Shown: positions 18,835 to 27,627, counted from the first letter of the stretch. The stretch: 64,000 nucleotides of DNA from Haloplasma contractile SSD-17B (GCF_000215935.2 NZ_AFNU02000002.1:248001-312000), one strand, 5' to 3'. The notes: generated by a model not told the origin, from the sequence alone. Numbers and translations: made by a program.

Positions 18835-19635
18835 TTATTTAAGTCTGTAAGAGATAATATATTCTTTTTCATCACTTTCAAATGTTGGCTTCGAATGAAT
18901 CCATTTCCCACCATTGCATCCAAATTCATAATGACACATAGCAATCCCCATATCGAGTAATTGCATATCGTAATTAAGTGCTTTACTATAATTTTCATTT
19001 CGCTTGATATAGAAGTGAACAGTGTTACGATCTACAACCAATCGCCATGGCTGTTTATTCGATGCAGAAGGTCCCATTCGTACCAGTTCTAATGCTTCAA
19101 ACTGTTCATCTAATGGATGTTCAAAATCATCTTTGTAGAATAACTCATTATAAGGCAATCGATTATTAGAGCCAGCTACTTTACGAATTAGTTGATCTGT
19201 AAATCGTCTCTTACCTTTTTTGTACCCAACCGGTGTAATCGCTGGAATAATTTCATTTTCGTTTGGTTTAATAATTGTATTTAAGTTCTTACGTGTAAAT
19301 GTTCCACCTAGCCAACACGTACCAATTTTTTCTTGCGTTAAAAATAGGACTAACTTTTCAAATACATATCCGTAATCTACAAGTGCTTCTTTCGTATTTT
19401 CACATACACCAGCTACAAACCCTGAATGACCTTTAATGAAACCGTATGTACCAATTTTAACTGCATCTTTTGATCCATTATAATCAATATAGTCGAGTGA
19501 CACTGTATTGCCAAAAGGACCCATTATATGTTCTCTTTGATTGATGTAAGTCTTTATTTTTTCTACATCAGTAGGTGATAACTTTTCTCCATTAAAACTT
19601 CTAATTGATTTCCTTCTTTTTATTACTTCATTCAT
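18835..19635 (-). CDS. Nitroreductase-family protein (TM1586-type)
   Basis: 266 residues. The N-terminus has the FMN-binding signature RRKSIRSFNGEKL. A later GPSASNKQPWRLVVD matches the second flavin-contact region. The unusual length and the segment EKIGTCWLGGTFTRKNL fit the putative TM nitroreductase family (PF14512), where the fold is duplicated within one chain. FMN-dependent reduction of nitro or quinone compounds is the family role; the natural substrate is unknown. The ATG at 19635 follows AGGAAGTG. Confidence 0.82.
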   Translation of the reverse strand: MNEVIKRRKSIRSFNGEKLSPTDVEKIKTYINQREHIMGPFGNTVSLDYIDYNGSKDAVKIGTYGFIKGHSGFVAGVCENTKEALVDYGYVFEKLVLFLTQEKIGTCWLGGTFTRKNLNTIIKPNENEIIPAITPVGYKKGKRRFTDQLIRKVAGSNNRLPYNELFYKDDFEHPLDEQFEALELVRMGPSASNKQPWRLVVDRNTVHFYIKRNENYSKALNYDMQLLDMGIAMCHYEFGCNGGKWIHSKPTFESDEKEYIISYRLK

Positions 19636-19667
19636 ATATTCACTTCCTTTTTAATATCTATAATAAG

Positions 19668-19829
19668 TCATTTAGATAATGACTTTATAATCCATTTATA
19701 TTTATGTTTAGATTGGTCAGCGATAGTCACCTTAACTAGCTCGTTATATTTACCATTATGTATGAGATCAGCATCTTTAGTCTTAGTGGTTAAGATATCT
19801 GCTGTAATTGTACGCTTTAATTCTTTTTT
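19668..19829 (-). other. -1 frame extension of the ABC-F gene behind A AAA AAG
   Basis: At the end of the ABC-F gene the zero frame reads CAA AAA AAG AAT TAA. The heptamer A AAA AAG is a classic slippery sequence. In the -1 frame translation would continue for 51 codons (ELKRTITADILTTKTKDADL, then ...KYKWIIKSLSK) to TGA at 19668. So open a frame is unlikely by chance in this AT-rich DNA. It has no start codon of its own. Either the ABC-F protein is made in two lengths or one A is missing from the run. Confidence 0.5.
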
Positions 19830-21718
19830 TGCGTTTCAATTTTCTCAGCTAAATCATTTAAGTAAATCCACCGTTCCATTTTTTCTTCTAATTGTTTTTG
19901 AATTTGTTCCATATCAGATACTAGCTCTTGAACAAGATTATAATCAGAAGCTGCCTCGTTTATTTTATTTTCGATTTCGTCTACAATGGATTCAAGTTCA
20001 GCAACATCCATGTCAATTGTCTCATATTCTTGTTTTTCTTTATATGAAAATTTAATCTTTCTATTTTTCCTTTGTTCCGTAACAATTTTTTCTAAGTGTG
20101 ACTTTTTATCTGTTTCAGCTAAACGAAGTGCGTCTTTTTCTTCTGCATCTATTTTTTCTTTAAACTCTGAATAATTGCCTGTATATTCTTTAACTTTACC
20201 ATTACCTTTATAGTAGAATATTTTCTCAGCAACTCGATCTAAAAAGTATCTGTCATGAGACACTGATATTATAGCACCCTTAAACCCTTCTAAATAGTCC
20301 TCTAGTATCGTCAGGGTTTTTATATCTAAATCATTCGTTGGTTCGTCTAATAACAATACATTCGGTGCCTTCATCAGAACGCGTAGTAGGTATAAACGTC
20401 TTCTCTCGCCACCTGATAACTTAGAAATGAGTGACCATTGCATTGTCTTTGAAAATAAAAAACGTTCCATCATCTGAGAAGCTGAAATTTTATCGCCATC
20501 AGCAGTTTCAATGTATTCTGCCTCTTCTTTTATATATTCAATTGCACGCATTGATTCATTCATATGATGAGTCTCCTGTGAATAGTAACCTATTTTTACT
20601 GTTTCACCAATATCCAGAGTTCCACTATCAGGTTCTGTTAGACCCGCTATTATATTCATTAACGTTGATTTTCCACTTCCATTAGGTCCTACAATCCCTA
20701 TTCGATCCGACCTAGAAACTAAGTAAGTAAAATTGTCTAATACTTTTTTTGCACCATACGCTTTACTGACCTCTTCAAGTTCTATTACCTTTTTACCAAG
20801 TCTACTACTGCCTACTGATATCTCTAACTGCTCATTCAAGTCAGTTTTTATGCTGTCACCTAGCGTTTCAAATCGATCAATTCTTGCTTTCTGCTTCGTC
20901 GTTCTCGCCTTTGCTCCTGTCCTTATCCAAGCTAATTCTTTCTTATATAAACTTTTTTTCTTTTTTTCAGTTGCAGCTTCTATTTCTTCACGTTCCGCTT
21001 TCTTCTCTAAAAAATAGCTATAATTGCCCTGATATTGATACAGATTCCCACCGTCAAGCTCAATAATTTCATTTGTAATTCGATCCAAGAAGTAGCGATC
21101 ATGGGTAATCATTAGTAGAGCACCGGTTCGTTTGTTTAAATAATGCTCAAGCCAATCTATACTATCATTATCAAGATGGTTGGTTGGTTCATCTAATATC
21201 AGTAAATCTGATGGGTTTATGAGTGCTGATGCTAGTGCAACACGCTTTCTCTGTCCACCCGATAAGTTTCCTATTTTCTCATTGAACATACTGACACCTA
21301 ATTTTGTCAGGATAGTCTTGATCTCACTTTCAATGGTCCAAGCATTCATCTGGTCCATTTCATTCGTTAACACTATGATGCGATCAGTATTATCTGGATT
21401 TTCTAATGCCGCTTCATATTCACGGATTAGTTTCATTTCAGGCGTGTTTGATTTAAATACCTGTTCAATAACAGTAGCTTCCATATCGAATTCTGGATTT
21501 TGTGAGAGATATTCAATTTTTACGTGATTACCTGATATCACTCTTCCTTCATCTGGTACTTCTACACCTGCAAGTATTTTTAAAAAGGTTGACTTACCTG
21601 TCCCATTTATTCCTATTAGTCCAATTTTTTGTCCTTCATTTATTCCAATACTTATATTATTAAAGAGAAATTGATCACTATAACTTTTTGATAAGTTCTC
21701 TGCACTTAAAAGATTCAT
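19817..21718 (-). CDS. ABC-F family ATPase (Uup/YfmR-like)
   Basis: 633 residues with two ATP-binding cassettes and no membrane segments, so a cytoplasmic ribosome-associated ABC-F factor rather than a transporter. First cassette: GINGTGKST, LSGGQRKRVALA, ILDEPTNHLD. Second: GPNGSGKST, LSGGERRRLYLLR, LLDEPTNDLD. The linker region is rich in Lys/Glu (EAATEKKKKSLYKKELAWIR) and the C-terminus is a coiled coil, as in Uup and YfmR. The frame ends just after a slippery A7G run, with an open -1 frame beyond. Start ATG is behind a weak AGGAGTG. Confidence 0.9.
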   Translation of the reverse strand: MNLLSAENLSKSYSDQFLFNNISIGINEGQKIGLIGINGTGKSTFLKILAGVEVPDEGRVISGNHVKIEYLSQNPEFDMEATVIEQVFKSNTPEMKLIREYEAALENPDNTDRIIVLTNEMDQMNAWTIESEIKTILTKLGVSMFNEKIGNLSGGQRKRVALASALINPSDLLILDEPTNHLDNDSIDWLEHYLNKRTGALLMITHDRYFLDRITNEIIELDGGNLYQYQGNYSYFLEKKAEREEIEAATEKKKKSLYKKELAWIRTGAKARTTKQKARIDRFETLGDSIKTDLNEQLEISVGSSRLGKKVIELEEVSKAYGAKKVLDNFTYLVSRSDRIGIVGPNGSGKSTLMNIIAGLTEPDSGTLDIGETVKIGYYSQETHHMNESMRAIEYIKEEAEYIETADGDKISASQMMERFLFSKTMQWSLISKLSGGERRRLYLLRVLMKAPNVLLLDEPTNDLDIKTLTILEDYLEGFKGAIISVSHDRYFLDRVAEKIFYYKGNGKVKEYTGNYSEFKEKIDAEEKDALRLAETDKKSHLEKIVTEQRKNRKIKFSYKEKQEYETIDMDVAELESIVDEIENKINEAASDYNLVQELVSDMEQIQKQLEEKMERWIYLNDLAEKIETQKKN

Positions 21719-21830
21719 ATAGCACTCCTTGTTTATAATTCGTTTTCTTCTTTTATAACATACTAAATAGAAAAGAGCAATCAGTTTATCCTCATAAAAT
21801 GAGTGTAAACTATCTGATAGCTAGTTCTAA

Positions 21831-21866
21831 AACAAAAACCTGGATTCTTTTAGGAAATCCAAGTTC
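21831..21866 (-). terminator. Terminator after zinc-ribbon-like small protein gene
   Basis: AACTTGGATT/AATCCAGGTT stem followed by TTTGTTTT on the minus strand. Confidence 0.65.
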
Positions 21867-21934
21867 TTTATTTATGTCACTATACATAATAAATAATTGT
21901 TTAACACAAACATATAGTAATGAAATTTACATCG

Positions 21935-22207
21935 CTACCTAAACTCTTTATTCGTTTTTTTTATTCCACAGTTTTCACAATATACAATTCTATAATTATG
22001 ACTAATACACTTATGATCACTGATTGCTGTTTTAATATCTCTAGTCACCCATTTATGCCCATCTTTACACTTCGTGTTTATCTGTTTTTTAAAATAAGAT
22101 CCCAAAATTGTAACGAATACTATAATGACAGTGACTGTAACAATTGAAATAACTACTACTGAAAGTGTTGAAATTAAAACTAAATCTAACCATAACAATT
22201 CTAACAT
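21935..22207 (-). CDS. Small membrane protein with Cys-rich tail
   Basis: 90 residues: a long hydrophobic N-terminal half (VVVISIVTVTVIIVFVTIL) and a soluble tail with Cys/His pairs (KCKDGHKW ... HKCISHNY ... YCENCGIKK) that may bind zinc. GAGGGG lies upstream of the ATG at somewhat long spacing. The overlapping plus-strand frame has no ribosome site. Function unknown. Confidence 0.55.
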   Translation of the reverse strand: MLELLWLDLVLISTLSVVVISIVTVTVIIVFVTILGSYFKKQINTKCKDGHKWVTRDIKTAISDHKCISHNYRIVYCENCGIKKTNKEFR

Positions 22208-22306
22208 ATAGATTATTCCCCTCTTTATTGTATTTATTTCCCTGTGTTATTCCACTTTATATCTCTTATGCGATGTTTTATTCTCTGTATATTCTATAGT
22301 CAGCTC

Positions 22307-23071
22307 TTATTTTTCAGTAACAAACATTATATGATGACTGCTACCTAGCATTTCCTTCTTTTCGCACATATAGAAATGGAATTTTAACCATTCCTTAAAT
22401 TGTTTGTCATTTAAAGCATTGACTTTCTCTTCTAATAATTCAGCATAACCATCAGATGAAAAGTGTTTGATTTCCTTTAAGTTCAACTTCCGCATTAAAT
22501 CATTCATATACTTAACCGTAAGGAAAGTAAACGGTTCATCAACTACTTTCATTGTTTCATGGTTATACAGATCACTTCCTAGAAATTTAGAGTTATACAT
22601 TAACGACTCGGTAATAAAAACCATATCATTTGATATGTATGCAAAAAAGATCTTTCCCCCTTTTTTACAAACTCGTACACTTTCTTGAATCGCTCGTATT
22701 CGCTCCTCCTCCGATTTTAGGTGATAGAGCGGGCCCATATTTAACACCAGGTCATAGGAATCATCTTTTATCATGGATAAGTCCAAAGCGTTTCCTTGAA
22801 AGGGATTGATTGTCATATTTTCTTTAATCTTTGATTTCAAACATTCTAAATTTCTCTTTACAGGCTCAACTGATGTTACATCATACCCTTTATCGGCTAA
22901 GTATATACTATATACTCCTGTGCCTGCACCTATATCTAAAATCTTAGCTCCCTCGCTTAAGAAATCCGTTATATACTTAGTATTTGTTATAAATTCAACG
23001 CTACTTGCTTTTGACTTGTTTAAACGTTGATTTTCATCATATAACTCTGTATATATTTTATCTAACTCCAT
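22307..23071 (-). CDS. Class I SAM-dependent methyltransferase
   Basis: About 254 residues. The SAM-binding motif I is AKILDIGAGTGVYSIYLA, motif II acidic end YDVTSVEPV, and NPFQGNALDLSMI with DLVLNMGPLYHL complete the Rossmann-fold signature. The substrate is not evident; small molecules are common for this group. The GTG at 23080 opens the frame, but the ATG at 23071 lies eight bases after AGGGAG and is preferred. Single gene. Confidence 0.85.
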   Translation of the reverse strand: MELDKIYTELYDENQRLNKSKASSVEFITNTKYITDFLSEGAKILDIGAGTGVYSIYLADKGYDVTSVEPVKRNLECLKSKIKENMTINPFQGNALDLSMIKDDSYDLVLNMGPLYHLKSEEERIRAIQESVRVCKKGGKIFFAYISNDMVFITESLMYNSKFLGSDLYNHETMKVVDEPFTFLTVKYMNDLMRKLNLKEIKHFSSDGYAELLEEKVNALNDKQFKEWLKFHFYMCEKKEMLGSSHHIMFVTEK

Positions 23072-23503
23072 ACTACTCACTCCCTATTAACTAGTTAACT
23101 TCTATATACATACTACCTTGTTCATCTAAATTCTATCGATCATATACTCTCTGTTTGCCAATATATACCATATACCAATTATAACTTATTCGTGCATTTA
23201 TTACTATATGTTTGTTAAATTATAATGAGCATCCTACAACTTTTTCAATGTTCAATGCGTCTTTAAATAACGAAAACGAAAATTGTAGTAATAGGATAGG
23301 AGATACTATTGAATAACTCTCTTTTAATTCTAGGATAGGAAGGTTGATTACATTCTAAAATTAACTTTAAAGTATAGTCTAATTTATAACTGTTGCTAAT
23401 ATAATTTAATTAGGAGTATTAACCATTATACTTCTATACAATATATTAAGGCTATAAGCGTGTTATACTATTTTTTTATATAAGGATGAGGAGGGGATAT
23501 AGA
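23072..23503. other. Intergenic region between divergent genes
   Basis: About 430 AT-rich bases separate the methyltransferase and TM2 genes and should hold both promoters. A direct repeat TAGGATAGGA occurs at 23292-23301 and 23331-23340. Nothing else is recognised. Confidence 0.4.
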
Positions 23504-23842
23504 ATGTATTGTTCAAAGTGTGGCAAAGAAATTGATAATGATGCAGTAGTATGCGTTCACTGTGGCGTGCCAACAAATAACGCGAAGCAAGTTAACACAG
23601 ATCCACATGCAAAGTCAAAAATTGCTGCTGGTCTACTGGGTATCTTAATAGGAGGATTAGGGATTCATAATTTTTATTTAGGATATACAGGCAAAGGAAT
23701 TGCACAGTTATTACTTACCGTTGTAGGTTGGATTATAATTATAGGACCACTAGTAGCGTATGTCTGGGGACTTGTAGAGGGTATTCAAATTTTGACTGGT
23801 AGTATTGACCGAGATGCTGATGGTAGACTATTAAAGGAGTAA
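23504..23842 (+). CDS. Zinc-ribbon and TM2-domain protein
   Basis: About 112 residues. The N-terminus is a zinc ribbon (MYCSKCGKEI ... CVHCGVP) with two CxxC pairs. The rest is a TM2 domain: two membrane helices (IAAGLLGILIGGLGIHNFYL; LLLTVVGWIIIIGPLVAYVW) with the conserved HNFYLGYTGKGIAQL turn. Such proteins are common in Firmicutes and their role is unknown. The ATG at 23504 sits behind AGGAGGGG, which itself lies in an in-frame extension from 23486. A strong terminator follows. Confidence 0.85.
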   Translation: MYCSKCGKEIDNDAVVCVHCGVPTNNAKQVNTDPHAKSKIAAGLLGILIGGLGIHNFYLGYTGKGIAQLLLTVVGWIIIIGPLVAYVWGLVEGIQILTGSIDRDADGRLLKE

Positions 23843-23860
23843 TCCTCATATCAAGTAAAT

Positions 23861-23922
23861 TATATGCCTATAGAGAAAGAGCAATTGTTTAAAGTGCTCT
23901 CCTCTATGGGTGTTTTCTTTTT
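23861..23922 (+). terminator. Terminator after TM2 gene
   Basis: Long stem CCTATAGAG...AGAGCA / TGCTCT...CTCTATGGG, then TTTTCTTTTT. Confidence 0.7.
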
Positions 23923-23997
23923 GCTTTTAAAAATAAACGATAGTTATGATATACTATTGACTAGTAGTATAATTCGAAAATTAATGGAGTGAATACT

Positions 23998-24843
23998 GTG
24001 AATAATAAACTTATACTTGTTGAAGGGATTCCTGGTTCTGGTAAAACTACTATATCAAAAAAGATTAAAGCCTGTTTAGAACGACAGGGCCAGAAGGTAA
24101 AGTTATTTAATGAAGGAGACTTTCATCCTGCAGATTTAGCCTGGATAGCCTATTTAACTGCTGATGAATATAATGAACTACTAAAAGATTATCCTAAATA
24201 TGAAGACATTATACGTAAAAACTCATGTGTTGAAGATGATTATGTGCTAGTGACTTATACTAAATTAGGTCTCGGTTTAAAAGAGAGTAAATTGATTAAG
24301 TATTTAGAATCAAAACAAGTCTATAATGCTAGAGTTCCTCTTAATACGTTCATGGAAATCCATTTAAAAAGATGGAAACGATTTGCTACACATGTAGATA
24401 AGAACATCGTATATATATTCGAGTGTGCATACCTTCAGAATCATGTCAATGAATTACTTGCCTACCACAATAAAGATGAACTCTATATTAGAGATTATCT
24501 AATTAAACTTATTTTAATGGTAAACACGTTAAACCCAAAGTTGATTTATCTTAAGCAGCCTGATGTAAGTGAAACTATAAGGAGAGTTGCAAAAGAACGC
24601 ACGTCTACAAATAAGGATAAATGGGATGATTGGATTGATTTAGTAGTTGGCTATATAGAAAGCTGTCCTTATGGTGAAAAACATAACCTAAAGGGATTTG
24701 AAGGCGTCGTAGCTTATTTTGAGAAACGTAAGAAGATTGAATTATCAACAGTCAAACAATTACAGATTGAGCATGTGGTTATTGACAATCAATCGTATAA
24801 CTGGGATGAGGTTACATCGAAAGTACTAAAACAATTCATATAG
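23998..24843 (+). CDS. P-loop kinase-like NTPase
   Basis: About 281 residues. The Walker A motif is LVEGIPGSGKTTISKK at the N-terminus, followed by NEGDFHPADLAWIAYLT, a pattern seen in small nucleoside- or metabolite-kinase-like AAA proteins of Firmicutes. A later IFECAYLQNHVNELL may be the Walker B/DxE-like region with Glu. No membrane segment. The frame opens with GTG at 23989, but the GTG at 23998 is eight bases after GGAG and is preferred. Substrate unknown; phosphoryl transfer is inferred from the fold only. Confidence 0.75.
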   Translation: MNNKLILVEGIPGSGKTTISKKIKACLERQGQKVKLFNEGDFHPADLAWIAYLTADEYNELLKDYPKYEDIIRKNSCVEDDYVLVTYTKLGLGLKESKLIKYLESKQVYNARVPLNTFMEIHLKRWKRFATHVDKNIVYIFECAYLQNHVNELLAYHNKDELYIRDYLIKLILMVNTLNPKLIYLKQPDVSETIRRVAKERTSTNKDKWDDWIDLVVGYIESCPYGEKHNLKGFEGVVAYFEKRKKIELSTVKQLQIEHVVIDNQSYNWDEVTSKVLKQFI

Positions 24844-24878
24844 TACTGCTATTATGTTAAAAATTCGTTGATACAGAT

Positions 24879-25177
24879 TTACATTACCTCTAGACTCTTA
24901 TTATTAAACTCATAAGAAACTGCAAAGATGACATCCGGTTTAATCGTTTGATATACACCACGATTCTGATTGATCATAGACCTCAAGTAAAGAATATACC
25001 CACCTTCCTGACCGCATGTATAATTCATAGCAGTCATCTTATGCAAATTGTTAATTAGTTTCAAAATAAAGTCTATTATTAAGTGTTTTGTCGCGTTATA
25101 ATGACAATGGTCTAAAGCTTCGATCAAGCCAATAATCATATAATTGACAGTAAAATCATTTTTTATGGTTTTTTCTT
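24879..25177 (-). pseudogene. 3' part of a split gene under a SAM-I-like riboswitch
   Basis: The frame is open upstream of its first Met as EKTIKNDFTVNYMIIGLIEA, so it joins the previous frame if one A is removed from an A6 run near 25160-25175. It encodes ~90 residues (HCHYNATKHLIIDFILKLIN; MNYTCGQEGGYILYL) without recognised motif. Together with 25156-25458 this would make one cytoplasmic protein of ~195 residues. Confidence 0.55.
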
Positions 25178-25458
25178 ATTTTATATTCAATTGTTTCAAA
25201 CTCTTCGTGCTGCTCTTCATTTTTCGGTAACTTATAGTTATGTATTTCATACTTTCGTAAATCTTTTATATAAGTTCTAACATCCTCTATAAACCTAAAC
25301 CGTACCTGTTTATTCAAGATATTGTAAAAATGATTTAACTCTAAAATAATTAGTTCCTTTATAGACCTTGAATCTTCCTGCAGTTCTATAAGATACGATC
25401 GTTCACTCTTATAGATTTCTTCTTCAGTATTAGATCTTTCATTTGCAACATTATTCAT
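25156..25458 (-). CDS. Unknown protein, 5' part of a split gene downstream of a SAM-I-like riboswitch
   Basis: 100 residues, charged and probably helical (SIKELIILELNHFYNILNKQ; FRFIEDVRTYIKDLRKYEI), ending in KIRKNHKK at a TGA within an A-rich run. AAGGAGAG precedes the ATG. I do not recognise the family. The leader directly upstream looks like a SAM-I riboswitch with terminator, which suggests a link to methionine or SAM metabolism, but nothing in the protein confirms this. The downstream frame 24879-25177 probably belongs to the same gene. Confidence 0.6.
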   Translation of the reverse strand: MNNVANERSNTEEEIYKSERSYLIELQEDSRSIKELIILELNHFYNILNKQVRFRFIEDVRTYIKDLRKYEIHNYKLPKNEEQHEEFETIEYKIRKNHKK

Positions 25459-25491
25459 ATATTCTCTCCTTATGTTTTACCACAAGAAAAA

Positions 25492-25516
25492 GCAAAAAAC
25501 CCCATCGATTGATGGG
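25492..25516 (-). terminator. Riboswitch-controlled terminator
   Basis: CCCATC/GATGGG stem followed by GTTTTTTG on the minus strand. The 5' arm can pair instead with GATGGGA at 25544-25538, giving an antiterminator. Confidence 0.8.
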
Positions 25517-25536
25517 ATTTTTTAAACTATTATATA

Positions 25537-25622
25537 GTCCCATCGTTCAAGCTTTAGCACCTTACCCTACGGCAGGTTGCTGAAGGTTCATCGAGCTTGT
25601 CTCTCGCCTTCTCTTTATGGTT
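25537..25622 (-). ncRNA. SAM-I-like (S-box) riboswitch aptamer
   Basis: The minus-strand RNA carries the S-box core in order: AAGAGA, a GAAGG/CCUUC helix enclosing GAG/CUC, GCUCGAUGAA, CAGCAACC, then an ACCUGCC...GGUAAGGU arm and AAGGUGCUAA. P1 can form from AACCAU (25622-25617) and AUGGGAC (25543-25537). P1 and the antiterminator compete for the same AUGGG, the expected OFF-with-SAM arrangement. It lies 26 bases after the HU stop codon and upstream of an unknown gene. Confidence 0.75.
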
Positions 25623-25647
25623 ATTTTAATTTATTAGATTTTATTAA

Positions 25648-25932
25648 TTATTTACCGTTTACTGCGTCTTTAAGTTTTTTACCTGCTTTGAATCCTGGTA
25701 CAGTTGATGCAGCAATTTGCATAGTTTCTCCTGTTTGAGGATTACGTCCAGTTCTAGCTTTTCGTTCTGAAACTTTGAATGATCCAAATCCTGTTAAAGC
25801 AATCTCTTCTTTGCTCGCTAATGTTTCTGTAACTGTGTCAACAAACGCATTTAATGCCGCCTCTGCAGTTTTCTTAGTTGTTCCTTCAGGCATTTTTTCT
25901 AACATTGCATTTACTAATTCTGTCTTATTCAT
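25648..25932 (-). CDS. hup: DNA-binding protein HU
   Basis: 94-residue histone-like DNA-bending protein. The start MNKTELVNAMLEK, the arm sequence RKARTGRNPQTGE and the end GFKAGKKLKDAVNGK are diagnostic for HU. It has no terminator of its own; the first one downstream is that of the SAM-I-like riboswitch, so the hup transcript may run into the riboswitch. A ribosome site AAGGAG precedes the ATG. Confidence 0.95.
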   Translation of the reverse strand: MNKTELVNAMLEKMPEGTTKKTAEAALNAFVDTVTETLASKEEIALTGFGSFKVSERKARTGRNPQTGETMQIAASTVPGFKAGKKLKDAVNGK

Positions 25933-26362
25933 CCTATATCTACTCCTTGTTTTATATTTTTATTACATCAATAGATATTCTTGATCAATATCTTATGAAA
26001 ATGTAATAAATATGTTTTTATAAGTACATTATATAGCAAAATGTAGAAAAATGAAATTATTTTGACAAAAAATTCTAAAATTTAATCATTTTTTTCTAAA
26101 AGTATATCATATCTATCCTTTTTGTTTTATATATGTACACAAAACAGATGAATATAAATAATTCTACCTTATTAATACATTAGTATTATCGTTATGATAA
26201 ATATCTAATTTACCCTCTCCTAAATAAGACTAATTATATTAGCATTATTCCATAGATCATAAATAACGTTTACTGACAATATAATACTAAAATCAAACAT
26301 GTTAAATGCTATAATTACGAATAACAAAATGTTTTATTCTAGCTTGTCTTGGAGGGGTAAAG
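25933..26362. other. AT-rich intergenic region between divergent genes
   Basis: About 430 very AT-rich bases between hup and the acyltransferase gene; they must hold both promoters. I see no gene, repeat or conserved RNA. Confidence 0.4.
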
Positions 26363-26779
26363 ATGTTAGAGGTGAATAGTTCTGAAAATAGAATGGCGTA
26401 CGTAGATCATATACGTCTATTAGTTATAACCTTAGTTGTTTTCGCTCATGCTAACATGACTTATAGTGGTGTAGGTAGTTGGTACTACATGGAGAATAGC
26501 GTTGAAGTTATGAATACATTTGAACTACTTTTCTTTGGAGTATTAAATGCGGTTATCGCATCTTTTTCAATGGGATTACTATTTTTACTAGCAGGATATT
26601 TCGTTCCTGTAGCATATGACCGGAAAGGCTTTTTTAAATTTATTAAATCAAGAGTACTAAGACTTTTAATCCCTACTTTAATCTATGTTTTTCTTATCCA
26701 ACCTTTCATTTGTTATATATTATTAAACGATTACTACGGATATAAAGATCCATCTTTTTTTCAAAATATAAAACAATGA
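26363..26779 (+). CDS. Acyltransferase 3 family protein, 5' part (frameshifted)
   Basis: Membrane acyltransferase of the OafA/acyltransferase-3 type. The start RMAYVDHIRLLVITLVVFAH carries the conserved D-x-x-R near the first helix and the His of the active site. Three helices follow, with FKFIKSRVLRLLIPTLIYV as the typical R-x-x-R-L-x-x-P segment. The frame breaks at a T7 run near 26757-26763; with T8 it would read on through SKYKTMILDVKFLDDTGPLW into the next frame. GGAGGGG precedes the ATG. Confidence 0.75.
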   Translation: MLEVNSSENRMAYVDHIRLLVITLVVFAHANMTYSGVGSWYYMENSVEVMNTFELLFFGVLNAVIASFSMGLLFLLAGYFVPVAYDRKGFFKFIKSRVLRLLIPTLIYVFLIQPFICYILLNDYYGYKDPSFFQNIKQ

Positions 26780-27522
26780 TACTAGATGTTAAATTTCTAG
26801 ATGATACTGGACCACTTTGGTTTGCTGCTACTTTATTAGTATTTTCAGTTATTTATGCGTCATATAAAGCCTTGAATATTCATATAGTATCTATTTCAAG
26901 TTTTAAGAAGTTAACTCCTAATTTCACAATTCTATACTTAATTGTAGTTGTATCCTATTTTACCTATATAGTAAGATTGCGGTATCCAATCGGCACCCAT
27001 TTTTATAATTTTCAATTAAGTTTCTTCACTCAGTATATTGTGTTATTTATTGTCGGTATTCTTATTCGACGGTTAAACTTACTTAACAAACTGACATATA
27101 AGTTCGGATTAACATGGTTTGCATTCGGTATATTCGTAAGTCTTACATTGTTTGGTGCTATATCCTATTTTGGAGGTGCAGTCGATAATCCATACTTATT
27201 ATTAGGTGGCCACAGCTCTCAAGCAGCTCTATATGCATTATGGGAGTCCATAACTTGTGCTTCTATCATATTAGGTCTATTAGTATTATTTAAGCGTTTT
27301 TTCAATAAATCAACAAAGTTCACTCTATTCCTCTCTCAAAATGCTTTTGGTGTCTATGTTTTACATGCTCCAATACTAGTGTTTATCTCACTCCATCTTG
27401 TTGTTTATAAATTTAACCCTACTACTAAGTCATTTATTCTTTTTATATTGGGACTCGTATGTAGCTTTATTGCTAGTTATCTAATACGTAAAATTAAGAT
27501 TTTAAAACTAATTTTATCATAG
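26776..27522 (+). CDS. Acyltransferase 3 family protein, 3' part
   Basis: Continuation of the gene above, 248 residues from its first Met. FLDDTGPLWFAATLLVFSVI is the TGPLWF signature that follows the N-terminal third in this family. About seven further helices follow, ending LGLVCSFIASYLIRKIK. Full length when joined would be about 385 residues, normal for the family. The likely role is O-acylation of a surface glycan or small molecule; substrate unknown. A bidirectional terminator lies downstream. Confidence 0.75.
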   Translation: MILDVKFLDDTGPLWFAATLLVFSVIYASYKALNIHIVSISSFKKLTPNFTILYLIVVVSYFTYIVRLRYPIGTHFYNFQLSFFTQYIVLFIVGILIRRLNLLNKLTYKFGLTWFAFGIFVSLTLFGAISYFGGAVDNPYLLLGGHSSQAALYALWESITCASIILGLLVLFKRFFNKSTKFTLFLSQNAFGVYVLHAPILVFISLHLVVYKFNPTTKSFILFILGLVCSFIASYLIRKIKILKLILS

Positions 27523-27524
27523 AC

Positions 27525-27563
27525 AAAAGCAGTGATGTTCCAATAGGAACTCACTGCTTTTTA
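27525..27563. terminator. Terminator between convergent genes
   Basis: AAAGCAGTGA...TTCC / GGAA...TCACTGCTTTTT stem placed between the acyltransferase and the membrane protein genes. Confidence 0.8.
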
Positions 27564-27627
27564 AACAAAAATGATTAGATAAATTTTAGACCGTTAGTAT
27601 ATTAATATATTCTACTAAATGTTAAGA

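Noticed and set aside
23292-23340. Direct repeat TAGGATAGGA in the gap upstream of the TM2 gene
   Set aside because: Only ten bases and two copies; no support for an operator or mobile element.
25156-25177. UGA in the 25156-25458 gene as a Sec codon
   Set aside because: Read-through gives only ~20 residues before the next stop, while the +1 frame continues for ~90 codons; a frameshift fits far better.
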